From Agrostemma githago (lineage: Eukaryota; Streptophyta; Magnoliopsida; Caryophyllales; Caryophyllaceae): a DNA stretch of 64,000 bases. Below the pieces are notes generated by a model. The model was given only the letters and a program-made list of their open reading frames with translations, had not been told where the DNA came from and did not search any database. The position numbers and the translations under genes are program-made. Positions 21,513-31,786 of the stretch are shown one piece after another. Each line of letters starts with the position of its first letter. The stretch's first letter is position 1. Location: contig OY288248.1 in the NCBI GenBank assembly GCA_958450325.1, forward strand, positions 3,162,001 to 3,226,000, read 5' to 3'.

Positions 21513-23020
21513 CGAACGATAAGCGAAGAACAATTGCACAAACTCTTCTACTGAATTACAGAAACGGTAAACTCAAACACGGTTTGCTAAAGAAGCTAAG
21601 AGATGAGTTTAATCTCTCCAAAACTACATTAACCAAATATTGGAAAAATGTGCATGAACAAATCAAAGCTGGAAAAATGGTGAATCTGGACAGATCATAC
21701 AAAGGGAGCAAAAAAAGAGTAATCATCGACTTAGAAAAGGTAAGGCATATTCCATTACATAAAAGAAGTAGTGTTAGAAGTCTAGCTTGTGCATTGGATC
21801 TTCACCCTACCACTGTTCATAGACTAATACAGAAAGGCAAAATCCGAAGCCATTCAAATGCTTTGAAACCATCATTGACACATAAAAACATGATGGACAG
21901 AATGCAGTGGGTATTGGACAAAATCAGTAGATCTAGCTTACGTGACATGATGAGAGCTACCACTTTTGAGGATATGTATGATGTGGTACACCTAGATGAA
22001 AAATGGTTCTACATGACAAGATGCTCACAGAAATATTACCTTCTACCCGATGAACTAGAGCCACATAGAACATCAAAGTCAAAAAGATTTATCACAAAAA
22101 TCATGTTTATGGGAGCAGTGGCAAGACCAATAATTTCAGAAGATGGAGAAATATTATTCGATGGTAAAATTGGTATTTTTCCATTTAGTATCATAGTTCC
22201 AGCAAAAAGAACAAGTAAGAACAGGAGTAAGGGAACACTTGAGGAAAGACCAATTGAGAGAATCACAAAAACAGTCATCAAACAATGCATATTAGAGAAG
22301 GTTTTACCAGCCATCAAGTTACAGTTTGCAAGTAGGAAAGGGAAAAAAATATTCATCCAACAAGATAATGCACGACCCCATATATCACCAAAAGATCCTG
22401 ATTTCATAAGAGCTGCAACTGATGATGGGTGGGACATTGAGTTGATTTGTCAACCACCAAACAGCCCGGATTTAAATGTCCTAGACCTAGGTCATTTTAG
22501 GACTATCCAAACCATTCAACATGAAAAGGCGCCTAAAACCGTATGCCAACTTGTCAATGCTGTAATCAAGTCATACGAGGAAATTAAACCAGAAACGCTG
22601 AACTTTACTTGGTTATCTCTTCAGTATTGTATGAATGAAATACTTAGGGTGAGAGGAAACAATTGCTATAGGCTTCCGCATGTGGGGAAAATGAGGTTGC
22701 AAAGGCTGAATTTATTACCAAAATGTGTTGAACCAACACCAATGTATGTGGCAGAAGCATTAATACTAGTATCACGTTATGCACGAGGGATAGATTCCAG
22801 GGGGCCATTATTACATGATGCACATGAACAAGATGCAACAAATATGGCAGATGAAGATATATTGGAGGGGAGGCAAAATGCAGGAGATCAGAATGCAGAA
22901 GGTCAATATGCAGGTCAGGATGCACAAGCAGGGGACGCAGGTCAAGATGCACAAGCAGAACAGGATGCATTCACAAGTGAGGGATGCACGCACGCAAGTA
23001 GGTCAGGTTGCATGTCATAG
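21509..23020 (+). CDS. Mariner-like transposase (DD39D), 503 aa
   Basis: Cuts and pastes the mariner element at TA sites. Residues 1-130 hold two helix-turn-helix regions (KLRDEFNLSKTTLTKYWKNV, then SVRSLACALDLHPTTVHRLI). The catalytic domain has HLDEKWFY (D163), IQQDNARPH (D286) and SPDLNVLDLGHF (D326), with 39 residues between the last two acids. This is the plant mariner signature. The frame is intact. The C-terminal 65 residues are an unusual Gln/Asp/Ala-rich repeat tail (GQDAQAGDAGQDAQAEQDA). A 50-codon frame at 21360-21512 ends by overlapping this ATG and may be a lost N-terminus. Confidence 0.93.
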   Translation: MTNDKRRTIAQTLLLNYRNGKLKHGLLKKLRDEFNLSKTTLTKYWKNVHEQIKAGKMVNLDRSYKGSKKRVIIDLEKVRHIPLHKRSSVRSLACALDLHPTTVHRLIQKGKIRSHSNALKPSLTHKNMMDRMQWVLDKISRSSLRDMMRATTFEDMYDVVHLDEKWFYMTRCSQKYYLLPDELEPHRTSKSKRFITKIMFMGAVARPIISEDGEILFDGKIGIFPFSIIVPAKRTSKNRSKGTLEERPIERITKTVIKQCILEKVLPAIKLQFASRKGKKIFIQQDNARPHISPKDPDFIRAATDDGWDIELICQPPNSPDLNVLDLGHFRTIQTIQHEKAPKTVCQLVNAVIKSYEEIKPETLNFTWLSLQYCMNEILRVRGNNCYRLPHVGKMRLQRLNLLPKCVEPTPMYVAEALILVSRYARGIDSRGPLLHDAHEQDATNMADEDILEGRQNAGDQNAEGQYAGQDAQAGDAGQDAQAEQDAFTSEGCTHASRSGCMS

Positions 23021-23080
23021 GATGAAGGTCGGGATGCAAAAGCACGGGACGTATGCAAGCCAGGATGAAGGTCAAGCTAA
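22850..23080 (+). repeat. Degenerate short repeats around GGTCAGGATGCACAAGCA
   Basis: Variants of CAGG(T)(C)A(G/A)GATGCA occur about ten times, first in frame as the transposase tail and then past its stop codon. This suggests that local slippage has extended or replaced the original C-terminus. Confidence 0.7.
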
Positions 23081-24666
23081 GGAAGACTAGAACACCATGC
23101 AAAGAAGGACTAATGAAATAAAAAACATGTGGAAAATCAAGTATTATTGAAGCATGTGGAAAATCAAAAGCAAAATAGCATGAAGACAATATTAAAAAAA
23201 ACTTTATATGTCGGAGTATTATCTGCAGCAAATTTTGGTGGTAAAATATTAAGCATCTGTAAAAACATGGAAAAGGTTTATACATTCAGAATTTCAGATA
23301 CTTAGACAGGTAAAAACACAGAAAAAGGTTTATGCATTCAGATAATTACCTACAAATGGGTTTCTGGCGATTAGTTGATTAAAGTTCGACCATTATGAAA
23401 TGCCGATTAATTAAGGTTCGTTGCGTCTTTCTGATGTTCCGACATTGAAGATGTTCTGTATGAACCTTTTCTTGATTTTTCTTCCATACTTCATTATTTC
23501 CTCCACTTGTACCTGTCTACCGACTTTCTTTGACCTTTTATGTACTCATCTCATTCAAATGAAGGATTTTGGTCAGCCCCATGTTTGATAATTGTCCTGT
23601 TCTGACTCCGACTCTTGTTCTCTTACGTATTGAGGTGGTTGAAACGAAAGACTAATAGGAGTACTACTTGAAGCCTGAAGGTGTCGAAAATGTCGACAAC
23701 CATCAGAGCCTGGTCATCAACAGCCTCCTTCACCACCTTCAACCACCTACTGCTCCATTACTAACATCATCAGCTCCTTGAACGCCCCACTGTCAAAACA
23801 AGATCAATAATCGACCCACTTTCAATCATTGAATCAAACAACAAAACCCACAACAAAGTAAAAGTAAATCTGAAGAAAGATGAATATGATTCTTACCTTT
23901 CCATCTACCTCCCACAACAGTTTCCTGAACGACCCACTGTCAAAACAACATCAAACAACTGCATCACACACGAAAACTGACCAACAAGGAAAAGATGAAA
24001 TCCCCTCGTTTTTCAGATCTAATCGCCATTAAAACGTTGAAATCAATCAATAAACAACCAAAACAAATTACTTTTTCCCTCCTAGCACAACATCATTGAA
24101 ATAAAAACGCTAAAAGACGGATAATTGCATGATAAAAGGACAAATAATCGATCGAGTAACAACAGAGCAAATAATTGATTGAAAGCAGAAGAACAATTAC
24201 ACAGTACCTGGGATAGAAACATAAGCATCGTTGATGTTTCAATTAATGAGTAGCAGAAGAAATCGATACATAGAAACGTGATTTCAGGATTTCAATTGAG
24301 AGAGGCGGAAAATTAGGGTTCATATCGATGGAGTCGGAAATTAGGGTTTGAATTTGATGTATTTGGGGATCATATAGATGGAGACAGAAAGAATGGGCTT
24401 TGAATTTGATGTGTATGGAATTGGGTTCATGGATTTGTTTTGGTTCATGGATTTGTTTGGGAAAATTAAGTAAGGGTAGTATGGTCTATTCACTTTGAAA
24501 ATACATCCTCAAAATAGAAAGGCAAACTATTGATTGAGACGGCCCAAAAAGGAATAGACCAACAATTCACCGGAACGGAGGGAGTATGTCTTTACATCAC
24601 AAAAAAAAAGCAACAAAATCACACCACAAAAAATAGTAGTAATACTTAAATAATAAATTTAGGAGA

Positions 24667-26559
24667 CTACTCGTACATTTTACCCTTTCCCTTATCTTTC
24701 GGGTCACGTGGAGCCCGAGGCCGACGGGGCGGGGGCGAACGTTCCCTAATCACAAGGGGAACTCCCTTAGCTCGAACCCGCTTCTTCGATTTTGGGTTTT
24801 CCACCCTTTGCACCGGTTCAAGCCGAGCCCTAACCGGCTCGGGGAGTCTTTCTCGAGGACCAAGTCGGTCCTTAGCAGCCAGTCTTGGCCCTAGTCTCCT
24901 TTCTAAGTCCATCTGGGGGCTCACTCTCCCCCGTGCACCCTTGTTACTGGACCCTTCAGTCTGAGTCTTAGATCTTCTTTTCTGACCTGTCGAAGTATCT
25001 CCCTCAGTAAATAAGCTCCTATTGTCCTTAGCATGCTCCCGGCGTAGCAGGTCATAGGCTTCATCAATTTTCAAGGCAGCCCGGGTCTTAGCTGAATCAG
25101 CCCGGGTCCATCTTACATAAGAATCGGTCACCCAGATCGAATGAGAGTTCTTGAGAACAGGCCAAGTAGCTCGTGTATACCACCTTTGCATCCAGGTGTC
25201 ACACATCACATCCGTCAGCTGAGTAGATTCACTCACAACGGCCTCGATTTCTGGGATTCTTTGCGCCCGACCATATTGCCTAAGTATGCGGTCGGGAAAG
25301 AGGTGAATTGTCTGCCTAAAAGATAGGATTACCTGATATCTAGCCCTATCTCGAGATTCCAGACCAGTCCAAAGGTAAATCGGCCACCATGGCACGGCCC
25401 AACGGATCAACAGGCCTCCATGGAAAGATAGCACCTCATCCCAATATTTTTGGGTATTGAAGCGAGAAAAGGCAATGACTCGTCTCCTCGACATAACTTG
25501 CCTGGGTTGATATCGGCTCACATTTAAGGGAGGGTCCAAGATCGATAACCTCTCGAATAGCCATAGCTGAAAAATCCGAAAAAAAATCAAAATTGCAAAA
25601 ATCGTCAAAATCACGTAAAAAAAAAAAAAAAAAAAAAAAAAACGTGAAAAGGCGTGAAAAACGCAGAAGCCGGAAAATCGGGAAAAAACCGCGCAAAACC
25701 GGAAAAATGGGAAAAGCAAAAAAAATCAAAAATGGCATACCTGTAGAAGCCGAGTACTCCCAGTCAACCGAATTGACGGATCTCTTTTACGATTATCCAA
25801 ACCTTGAATAATCTCCCCTGTAATCAGCCAAGCCGGGCTGTGCTCCGTCTCCATCAGGTCAGCCACGGTGAAAAGTTTAACGTGGCCCATGCAAGATAAC
25901 AAGTCCATATGCCCTTCGAAGGCATAAACATGGAGCATACAAAAAGTAAAGGCCCTACGACTATGAACTGGCCTAACCCGGACATCATCTGGATTCATGA
26001 ATTTTTCAGCCAGGTCGATCAGGGAAACGGTATCTCCTTCTAGCATACGGGATACCTCCATATGGGAAAGCCCTAAGAATTCCCTTAACTTCCTCCTTGG
26101 GTCAGAAACCGAAAAAGGGATAGCAGGGCGAAGTATAGGATTCCATCCTCCTGCAGCAGCAATTTCCTCAGGAATAGGGCAAATCTCTCCTCGAGGAAAA
26201 CCAAATACATGATAGGTATCATCCCAATAGGATAGGCAAGCATCCAAGAAGTGGCAGTCTACTTGCATCTGACGGATCACGGACAATTGGGTAACGCCAT
26301 TCTGATTTAGGATAGCCCTATCGGCATCCCTAAAATATTTGGACCACTCGTGCAACATTCCGACTAATCGATCGATTCCCATATTTGATTTGCTAAAAGA
26401 AAGGATAAATTTTTCAGGGCTTATTCTTTTCTTTAAGGAACTAAGGAATTGTGGAATTATGAAATTTATGGAGCAAGAAGGGGTATTTATAGCATGAAAA
26501 TAAGTTCTCCTCCTCACCTTAGGATTCCCAATCCTAGAGCATTTAGCATACAAAGCCAT
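24667..26559 (-). CDS. Antisense retrotransposon gene, plant-mobile-domain-like, 572 aa, two exons
   Basis: Transcribed opposite to gag-pol. Exon 1 is 25741-26559 (ATG at 26559) and exon 2 is 24667-25566. The 174-bp GT-AG intron contains a long A/T homopolymer, and the phases match (LLQ joins LWLFERL). The N-terminal part has HFLDACLSYWDDTYHVFGFP, PIPEEIAAAGGW and GDTVSLIDLAEKF, which resemble the PMD/DUF7745-type domain that I recall from antisense ORFs of Tat elements and from host MAIN/MAIL proteins. Exon 2 adds a Trp-rich segment (WAVPWWPIYLW) and a long basic Pro/Arg/Lys tail that could be nuclear. Function unknown. Fully open over both exons. The start could instead be the internal MGIDRLVGMLHEW. 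Confidence 0.75.
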
Positions 26560-27033
26560 TGTCCTAAGGCTTAGCTAAGTCATCCCGAGCATTCCTATTC
26601 CTTTTCAAAGTCAAAACAAAAATTCTCTAATTTTTCAAAGACTTTTGCAAACTCAAAAAAATTCAAACCTTTTCTCAAATTTTTATTCCCCAGCACGAGT
26701 CATTTTTCCTACAAATGTTACATGCAAAATTTTGCAGCTTTGCATAAATATGTACAGGACGACTCAAGCAGGACCATGCAATTTGCATAGCTCCCCAACG
26801 GCATTTAACAAGATGGGCCCACATACAGGCCCATTTTAAGTCTCATGCGACGAATTCCCCCACGGAGTTATCATCAATTCAGGTACATTTCTAGCCCATG
26901 GCCGGCGGGCCCTCCACGCAGGTCTAATGGACCTTAAACGACCCGACCGGAAGCTACCGGGTTTTAATCCTTGATTGACCTGGTAGCTACTCTGACTTTC
27001 GCCTTGTCCAAGCCTCAGTCAGAGTGGGGGCTC
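26560..27033. other. Retrotransposon 3' non-coding region with polypurine tract
   Basis: No gene seen. The right end (27021-27033, AGAGTGGGGGCTC) is the purine-rich tract that would prime plus-strand synthesis next to the right LTR. Because the antisense gene starts at 26559, this region and the LTR are also the natural place for its promoter. Confidence 0.65.
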
Positions 27034-29479
27034 TGTAGACACCCACATTTTGACCGCCAGATGTCTATAGTAGTTCCCGACAAACACCCGATGATGATCG
27101 GACGCTAACATGCTTTAACGTACTCGGAAATGGGCTCGAAATGATGGACATTTGGCCTAGGCATTTTAAGGAGTACAAATCTCACAAAACCAACCTCAAA
27201 TTCAGGCCCAGTGGGTCGTTTCGAGTCAAATAACACTAATTTGGGTCGAATCCGTCACCAGGGGTAAAACCGTCTTTTAGCGACCGAGTCAAAACCCGGT
27301 CAAAGATATTTCCCGAAACTTCCGGACTGACCGTGACATCTCACGTGTCCAGTCCACACTCCAACTCTACAAAATCAGCCATTCACAAAAATAATAAACA
27401 ATTCCGTAGAATTCGATCCCGAGTAGGAATCCTATCCGAGAACCGACTCAAACACTCAACCGAGTTGAAACACTCGGCCAAGTACCCAAACCAGCCGGTT
27501 TTTTCCTCTTTTCTTCCCACACAAGAAAACGGAATTCTCGTTCTCCTCAGCTTCTTACTCAAGCGGTAATTCTAGCTCAAACAGGAGTCCTATTCAAAAA
27601 CCGATTCGAGCATCCGACCGAGTGTAAAACACTCGGCCGAAACAGCCCAAAACAGTAGCAAAACGCCCGGTTTCCCTTTCTTCCTCTACAAGAAAGCGGA
27701 ATTCTTATTTCCCTCAAATTCTCTCGTTTGCTATCCCAAGCGGTAGTCAAACTCTCCTAAGACAAGGTCGGGAATTTCCTATAAATAGCCCCTTGCATCC
27801 ATCAATTATCGACACCAATTAACCATCAATAATTTACCAAAATTATACACACACACACGATTTTTCAGCAATAGTTATCTAGCATCCCGACACACATAAT
27901 TCCTTAGCATCGTTAGACCGATATTACGTCATAAACCCGAAGGAAAACCGGTTCCCACACCCGAGCCTTCACCCGTCCGAACCTTCACCTTAGCCGAACC
28001 AAATCTCGACGCTCCCGTGCCTAGCCACATTCCGACAAGTCCCGATCCGAGTCGACAAGAGCATGTAGGCTGAGGGTGCAACAAAACCCGATCTCTTCCT
28101 TTCTCTCCTTCTCTTTTCTTCGTCCGTTTTTTTTATTACGGGTCTAGAGTCGTTTTCTTATTATTTTTCTAATATCGTTATTAACGAAAAACTATTTTCA
28201 TAACGAATATTCTTAAACATACGATATCGATTTTTCTATAATCGAATATCGTATCGAAAAGAATTATATTAAGATTTCGACGATAGCAGAAATCGTTACA
28301 TCTTTTTTGTCAAAATTCTTTTCTTTTACTTTTCGTTCAAAATAACAATTTTCGAACAAAAATAAAAACGGACAGACCCGCACGCGAGTCGCGCCATGCC
28401 CAGGCGACTCGCGCGCAGGCCTGGAATTCGGGACTTCTTTTTTCAACGTTTTTCGTTCGTTTTATTATTTATTCTTCGATCGATTTTTAAAATTACATCT
28501 TTTCTAAAAATCTTTTCTAAAACTATTCCAAGTATTCGATATTAATTTCATAGTTAATTATCGAATATAACGAATATCGAAAATATTAATTCGGGTACGA
28601 ATCATACAATATTCATACGCGATTTAATACGAACTTCGAGTTTTCGAAAACCGGGCCCGAAACAGGCCACCACGCGACCCGCCGGCGTCCCGGGCGAGTC
28701 GCGCGGCTGGCTGTTTGCCGCGGCCCTTTTCGTCTTTTTTTTTTATTTTTCGAACTTCGTTTTTTATACAAAACAACGTTCTTTTCAACAATATTTTTCA
28801 GATTTCGATTAATATTTATTTTCTCGATTTCGCATATTTTTTTGCTATTATTATTTACAAATCGATACTAACTCGTTTGTTTGTTTTGTAGCAAATTCAT
28901 CCTTTTATTTCATTTGTTTTATTGTACTAAAACGAATCTCACATGCTAAATACAACTTTGACGTTAATCAATTTTGCATGCATTAAACCGACTTAGCAAC
29001 CCATTCAATTCCTCACATGCTTAGAAAACAATGTTTGCATAATCATTCATCGTATTACTAACGCGCGCATTAAAACGTCATTCGATATCCTAGTAGAGGC
29101 CGCTAATGTGCGGGCGGGGTTGGGTGTTCTTAGTGAACTTCCCAACACGTACCCTCACCCCTTACTCAGAACCGTGGTTTCCGGATGTCCGAAACCATTG
29201 GCAACGAGAGTCATTCAATATACGATTAACCGCTCCAGTCGGCATCTATATCGATATGCAAAAGGGACGAGCCCAATAAACTCTGACATCGGAAATGGGC
29301 CGTATTTTGTACACGGCCCACTACGACATAGAGTGGGCTCGAACGGTTCCGAATAACCATAAAATTCGGTGGCGACTCCGACTTCGATTTAAATTTCCAT
29401 TTGACCATCTCATGGAGATTCATTCGCCTCCCCAAACCCGCGCGTGGCCGCGTCGGGGTGGACCTATGTCATGTCCACA
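27034..29479 (+). repeat. Right LTR, 2446 bp
   Basis: Same length as the left LTR and almost the same sequence (A at 27061 where the left has G). It ends CCACA and is followed by the ATAGC duplication. TATA box at 27780-27787. Confidence 0.95.
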
Positions 29480-29484
29480 ATAGC
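29480..29484. repeat. Target site duplication, right copy
   Basis: ATAGC, identical to 10868-10872. Confidence 0.95.
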
Positions 29485-29654
29485 TTATTTCGTTAAATTT
29501 CGGCACGACTCGAAGAGTAACTGTAACCTCTAAATGTCTTTATTTTAAATCATTTCCCCCTTTTATTACCATGGAATTGATGTATATATATGGAGTAATT
29601 ATGGTGCGAATTTCAAGACATTTAATTTCGGGACCTTGTCGGACCAATATATAT

Positions 29655-29920
29655 ATATTTTTTTTGGTGACGAGGGTACCCGCAGCCGCTACCTTTGGTG
29701 CGCTTTGGGTAAACCCCCGGGTGTACGCAATAGCCTGCAAACCACGCACACCATGTAAACCGTCCTTTGGACGACAGACTCGAAGTCTAGATGGCATAGC
29801 CTCAAGCCATACAACTCCCACAAGAACGCTCTTGCAGGGGCTTGAACCTGAGACCCATGGGGTTGTAGCCACATGTTTTAACTTTTAACCACTAGCCTCC
29901 ACCCACCCTTACGGGCACCA
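29655..29920 (-). mobile_element. tRNA-derived SINE-like element
   Basis: Read on the minus strand it starts GGTGCCCGTAAGGGTGGGTGG. It has an A-box-like GGCTAGTGGTT and a B box GGTTCAAGCCC (about 29841-29851 on the plus strand) spaced as in RNA polymerase III promoters, and it ends in GGTACCCTCGTCACC plus an A run. The GGTAGCGGCTGCGGGT block near its 3' end is one that I recall from Au-type plant SINEs. No clear target duplication was resolved in the (TA)n flank. Confidence 0.72.
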
Positions 29921-29929
29921 AAAATATAA

Positions 29930-30185
29930 TTATCCTAACGTTGTCTCACATCGAAAAATTATGATGAGGTGATAAATTCTATATTATAAATAATAATCAT
30001 TTGTCCTTGGATATCAGCTAAAAAAATTGAGTCTTAAAAATGTTCTTAGGACCGTAAGCTCATGGAAAAGAAAAATCATTCATGTTTAGATTATTAACCA
30101 AAAATCTGAGTTCTAAAAAGAGTTTTTAAGACTATAAGCCTAAGTAGAATTATCGTATATCGAGAAATTATGATGAGGTGATGAA
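29930..30185. repeat. Segment bounded by direct repeats (AAATTATGATGAGGTGAT)
   Basis: ATCGAAAAATTATGATGAGG near 29953 recurs, with one change, near 30158. Between them is about 200 bp of AT-rich sequence with an internal degenerate duplication (TGAGT-CTTAAAAATGTT / TGAGTTCTAAAAAGAGTT). It interrupts the tandem array like an insertion or local duplication. Nature unknown. Confidence 0.45.
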
Positions 30186-30680
30186 ATTACGTGGATAATA
30201 ACCTTCAAAAACGACAATTTTCGACGATTTTTATGAGTCAATGAGGCTTCTTGATGAAACCATTTAGAAACAATCGATATGCGTTGAAATGACTACCAAC
30301 AGTTAGTAAAAGATCAAAAACGACTTAGAATCGACTATATAGCTTGTTTCGTCAAATTTCGGCACGACTCGAAGAGTAACTATAAGCCTCTGAATGTCTT
30401 TATTTTAAACCATTTCCCCCTTTTATTACCATGGGATTGATGTACATATTGTGGAGTAATTATGACGCAAATTTTGAGACATTTAATTTTGGGACCTAGT
30501 CGGACCAAAAAAGCGTGAATAATAACCTTCAAAATCGACGGTTTTTGTCGACTTTTATGAGCCTATGTTGCTGCTGGTTTAAACCATTTAGAACAACCGA
30601 TATGCGTTGAAATGACTATCAAATATAAGTGAAGGATCGAAGTCGAATTAGAATCGAGTATATAGATTGTTTCGTCAAAT

Positions 30681-31321
30681 GCGTTGTTCTTATAATTCTG
30701 GGAGAATGCGTTTTTTGTCTTATGGAACTTACCACCCGATTTTCGACATGTGTTTTTCCGGGGTCCCAGATCTCTGAAAATCGTGTCTATACTTTACGAT
30801 TGAGCTGTCTAGTAGTTTCTACCAGGCAACGTCTCATTTTGTTTCGATTTTCTTAATTACCACGTTTCCACGAACTCTTAAAGATATTTACAGTTCAATT
30901 TCAGTCTCAAATAACAAATAATCGTCCACTTTGAATGAGTTTTCCACGTTTAACCGAATCGAGTTTATCACTTTTCGATAAACTTTGTACAACTCCTTCA
31001 TTGGTCCTATAAATCTGGAAGAACAGGCTACTTATCCCACTGTCCCATTTGAACCGAATTTGCATGAGAAATTGATCTATAAAAACAAGCAACAAAACCA
31101 AATTTACCCTAATACAACAACACACTCAAACAAAACCAACCTCTCCTAGAACCAAATATAACCCTTGAGATTGAATAAAGATAGATTGATTGATTCCTAC
31201 GTGGACGTTCTAGATCTCTCATCCATCCACCTTGGCAATCCCTATACACACTAAAATGCCTACCTCATCATTGCCCCACGAGCGTATCCGTTACAAATTT
31301 GTGATGAATCAAATATCAATA
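30681..31321. other. Spacer upstream of the H1 gene
   Basis: No gene or named element seen. Composition is ordinary intergenic. Confidence 0.4.
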
Positions 31322-31323
31322 TA

Positions 31324-31521
31324 CTCCCTTCATTCCAATGAATTGTTTGCCTTTCGTTTTAGCACCAAGGGTAAAGGATCTAATAAGAAAGTGACATGTG
31401 GAGCAAAACTCATGAGAATGGTCAAATTGCATATAAAAAACATTCCTAAAATAGAAAGACAAACAATTCACTGAGACGTCCCAATGTGGAATAGACAAAC
31501 AATTCATTGGGACGGAGGGAG
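31324..31521. mobile_element. Stowaway-type MITE related to the nested mariner, 198 bp
   Basis: Ends CTCCC…GGGAG with TA on both sides (31322-31323 and 31522-31523). Its left arm shares GAATTGTTTGCCTTTC with the mariner at 21018. Its right arm shares AAAATAGAAAG…CAAAC and GGAATAGAC. It is probably a non-autonomous relative mobilised by that transposase family. It lies about 270 bp upstream of the H1 start codon. Confidence 0.88.
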
Positions 31522-31661
31522 TACCACTTTTAATTAAACACGAAACATTTTCTATTCTCCATGCATACTGTCATACTGATTTTGTCTTATTTAATTGTAT
31601 GGATAATTTGAACCGTTATAATTTTGTGACGAATATTGCTATAATACAGGAGAATATTGGC

Positions 31662-31669
31662 TATAAATA
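31662..31669 (+). promoter_or_regulatory. TATA box of the H1 gene
   Basis: TATAAATA about 120 bp before the H1 ATG, giving a plausible leader of about 90 bases. Confidence 0.65.
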
Positions 31670-31786
31670 CTTTGTAGTAATCCATCCACAAGTCATGTAT
31701 AGTCATCAGTCAGTCACTCATATTGATCGTAGTAGAGCAACAAGTGTAGAATATTCTCATCAAAACTTAAAATCAAAAGTCAAGTC

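Larger units (their letters stand above)
21018..24584 (+). mobile_element. Nested mariner-like element (Vulmar-type), 3567 bp
   Basis: The ends are inverted repeats. The left end reads CTCCCTCCGTTCCGGTGAAT, the right end is its reverse complement, and pairing runs about 24 bases. TA dinucleotides at 21016-21017 and 24585-24586 are the target duplication. It encodes one DD39D transposase. The position between pol and the antisense gene of the retrotransposon shows that it arrived after that element was built. The non-coding arms (21018-21508 and 23021-24584) hold no other supported gene. The end sequences match two short MITEs in this window. Confidence 0.93.
10873..29479 (+). mobile_element. 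Complete Ty3/gypsy LTR retrotransposon, Tat clade (Retand/Ogre-like), 18.6 kb
   Basis: The element has 2446-bp LTRs starting TGTAGAC and ending CCACA, flanked by ATAGC duplications. It contains a tRNA-Arg primer site, a gag ORF, an uninterrupted pol ORF ordered protease, reverse transcriptase, RNase H, archaeal-type RNase H, integrase, and a purine-rich tract before the right LTR. The integrase-last order defines Ty3/gypsy. The second RNase H, the great size and an antisense gene downstream of pol are hallmarks of the Tat clade. About 3.6 kb of the length is a nested mariner (21018-24584). Without it the element would be about 15 kb. The LTRs look almost identical, so the insertion is recent. 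All core frames are open, so it may still be autonomous. Confidence 0.95.
29485..30680. repeat. Diverged tandem repeat array, right part
   Basis: Continuation of the array at 10260-10867. CGGACC recurs at 29640 and 30501, each after GACATTTAATTT, and the TTTCGTCAAATTTCGGCACGACTCGAAG block recurs near 29490 and 30348. The copies are interrupted by a SINE-like insertion (about 29655-29920) and by a further segment (29930-30185). Confidence 0.78.

Noticed and set aside
29841..29905. tRNA gene
   Set aside because: Boxes A and B occur but no cloverleaf with acceptor stem can be formed; better explained by a SINE.
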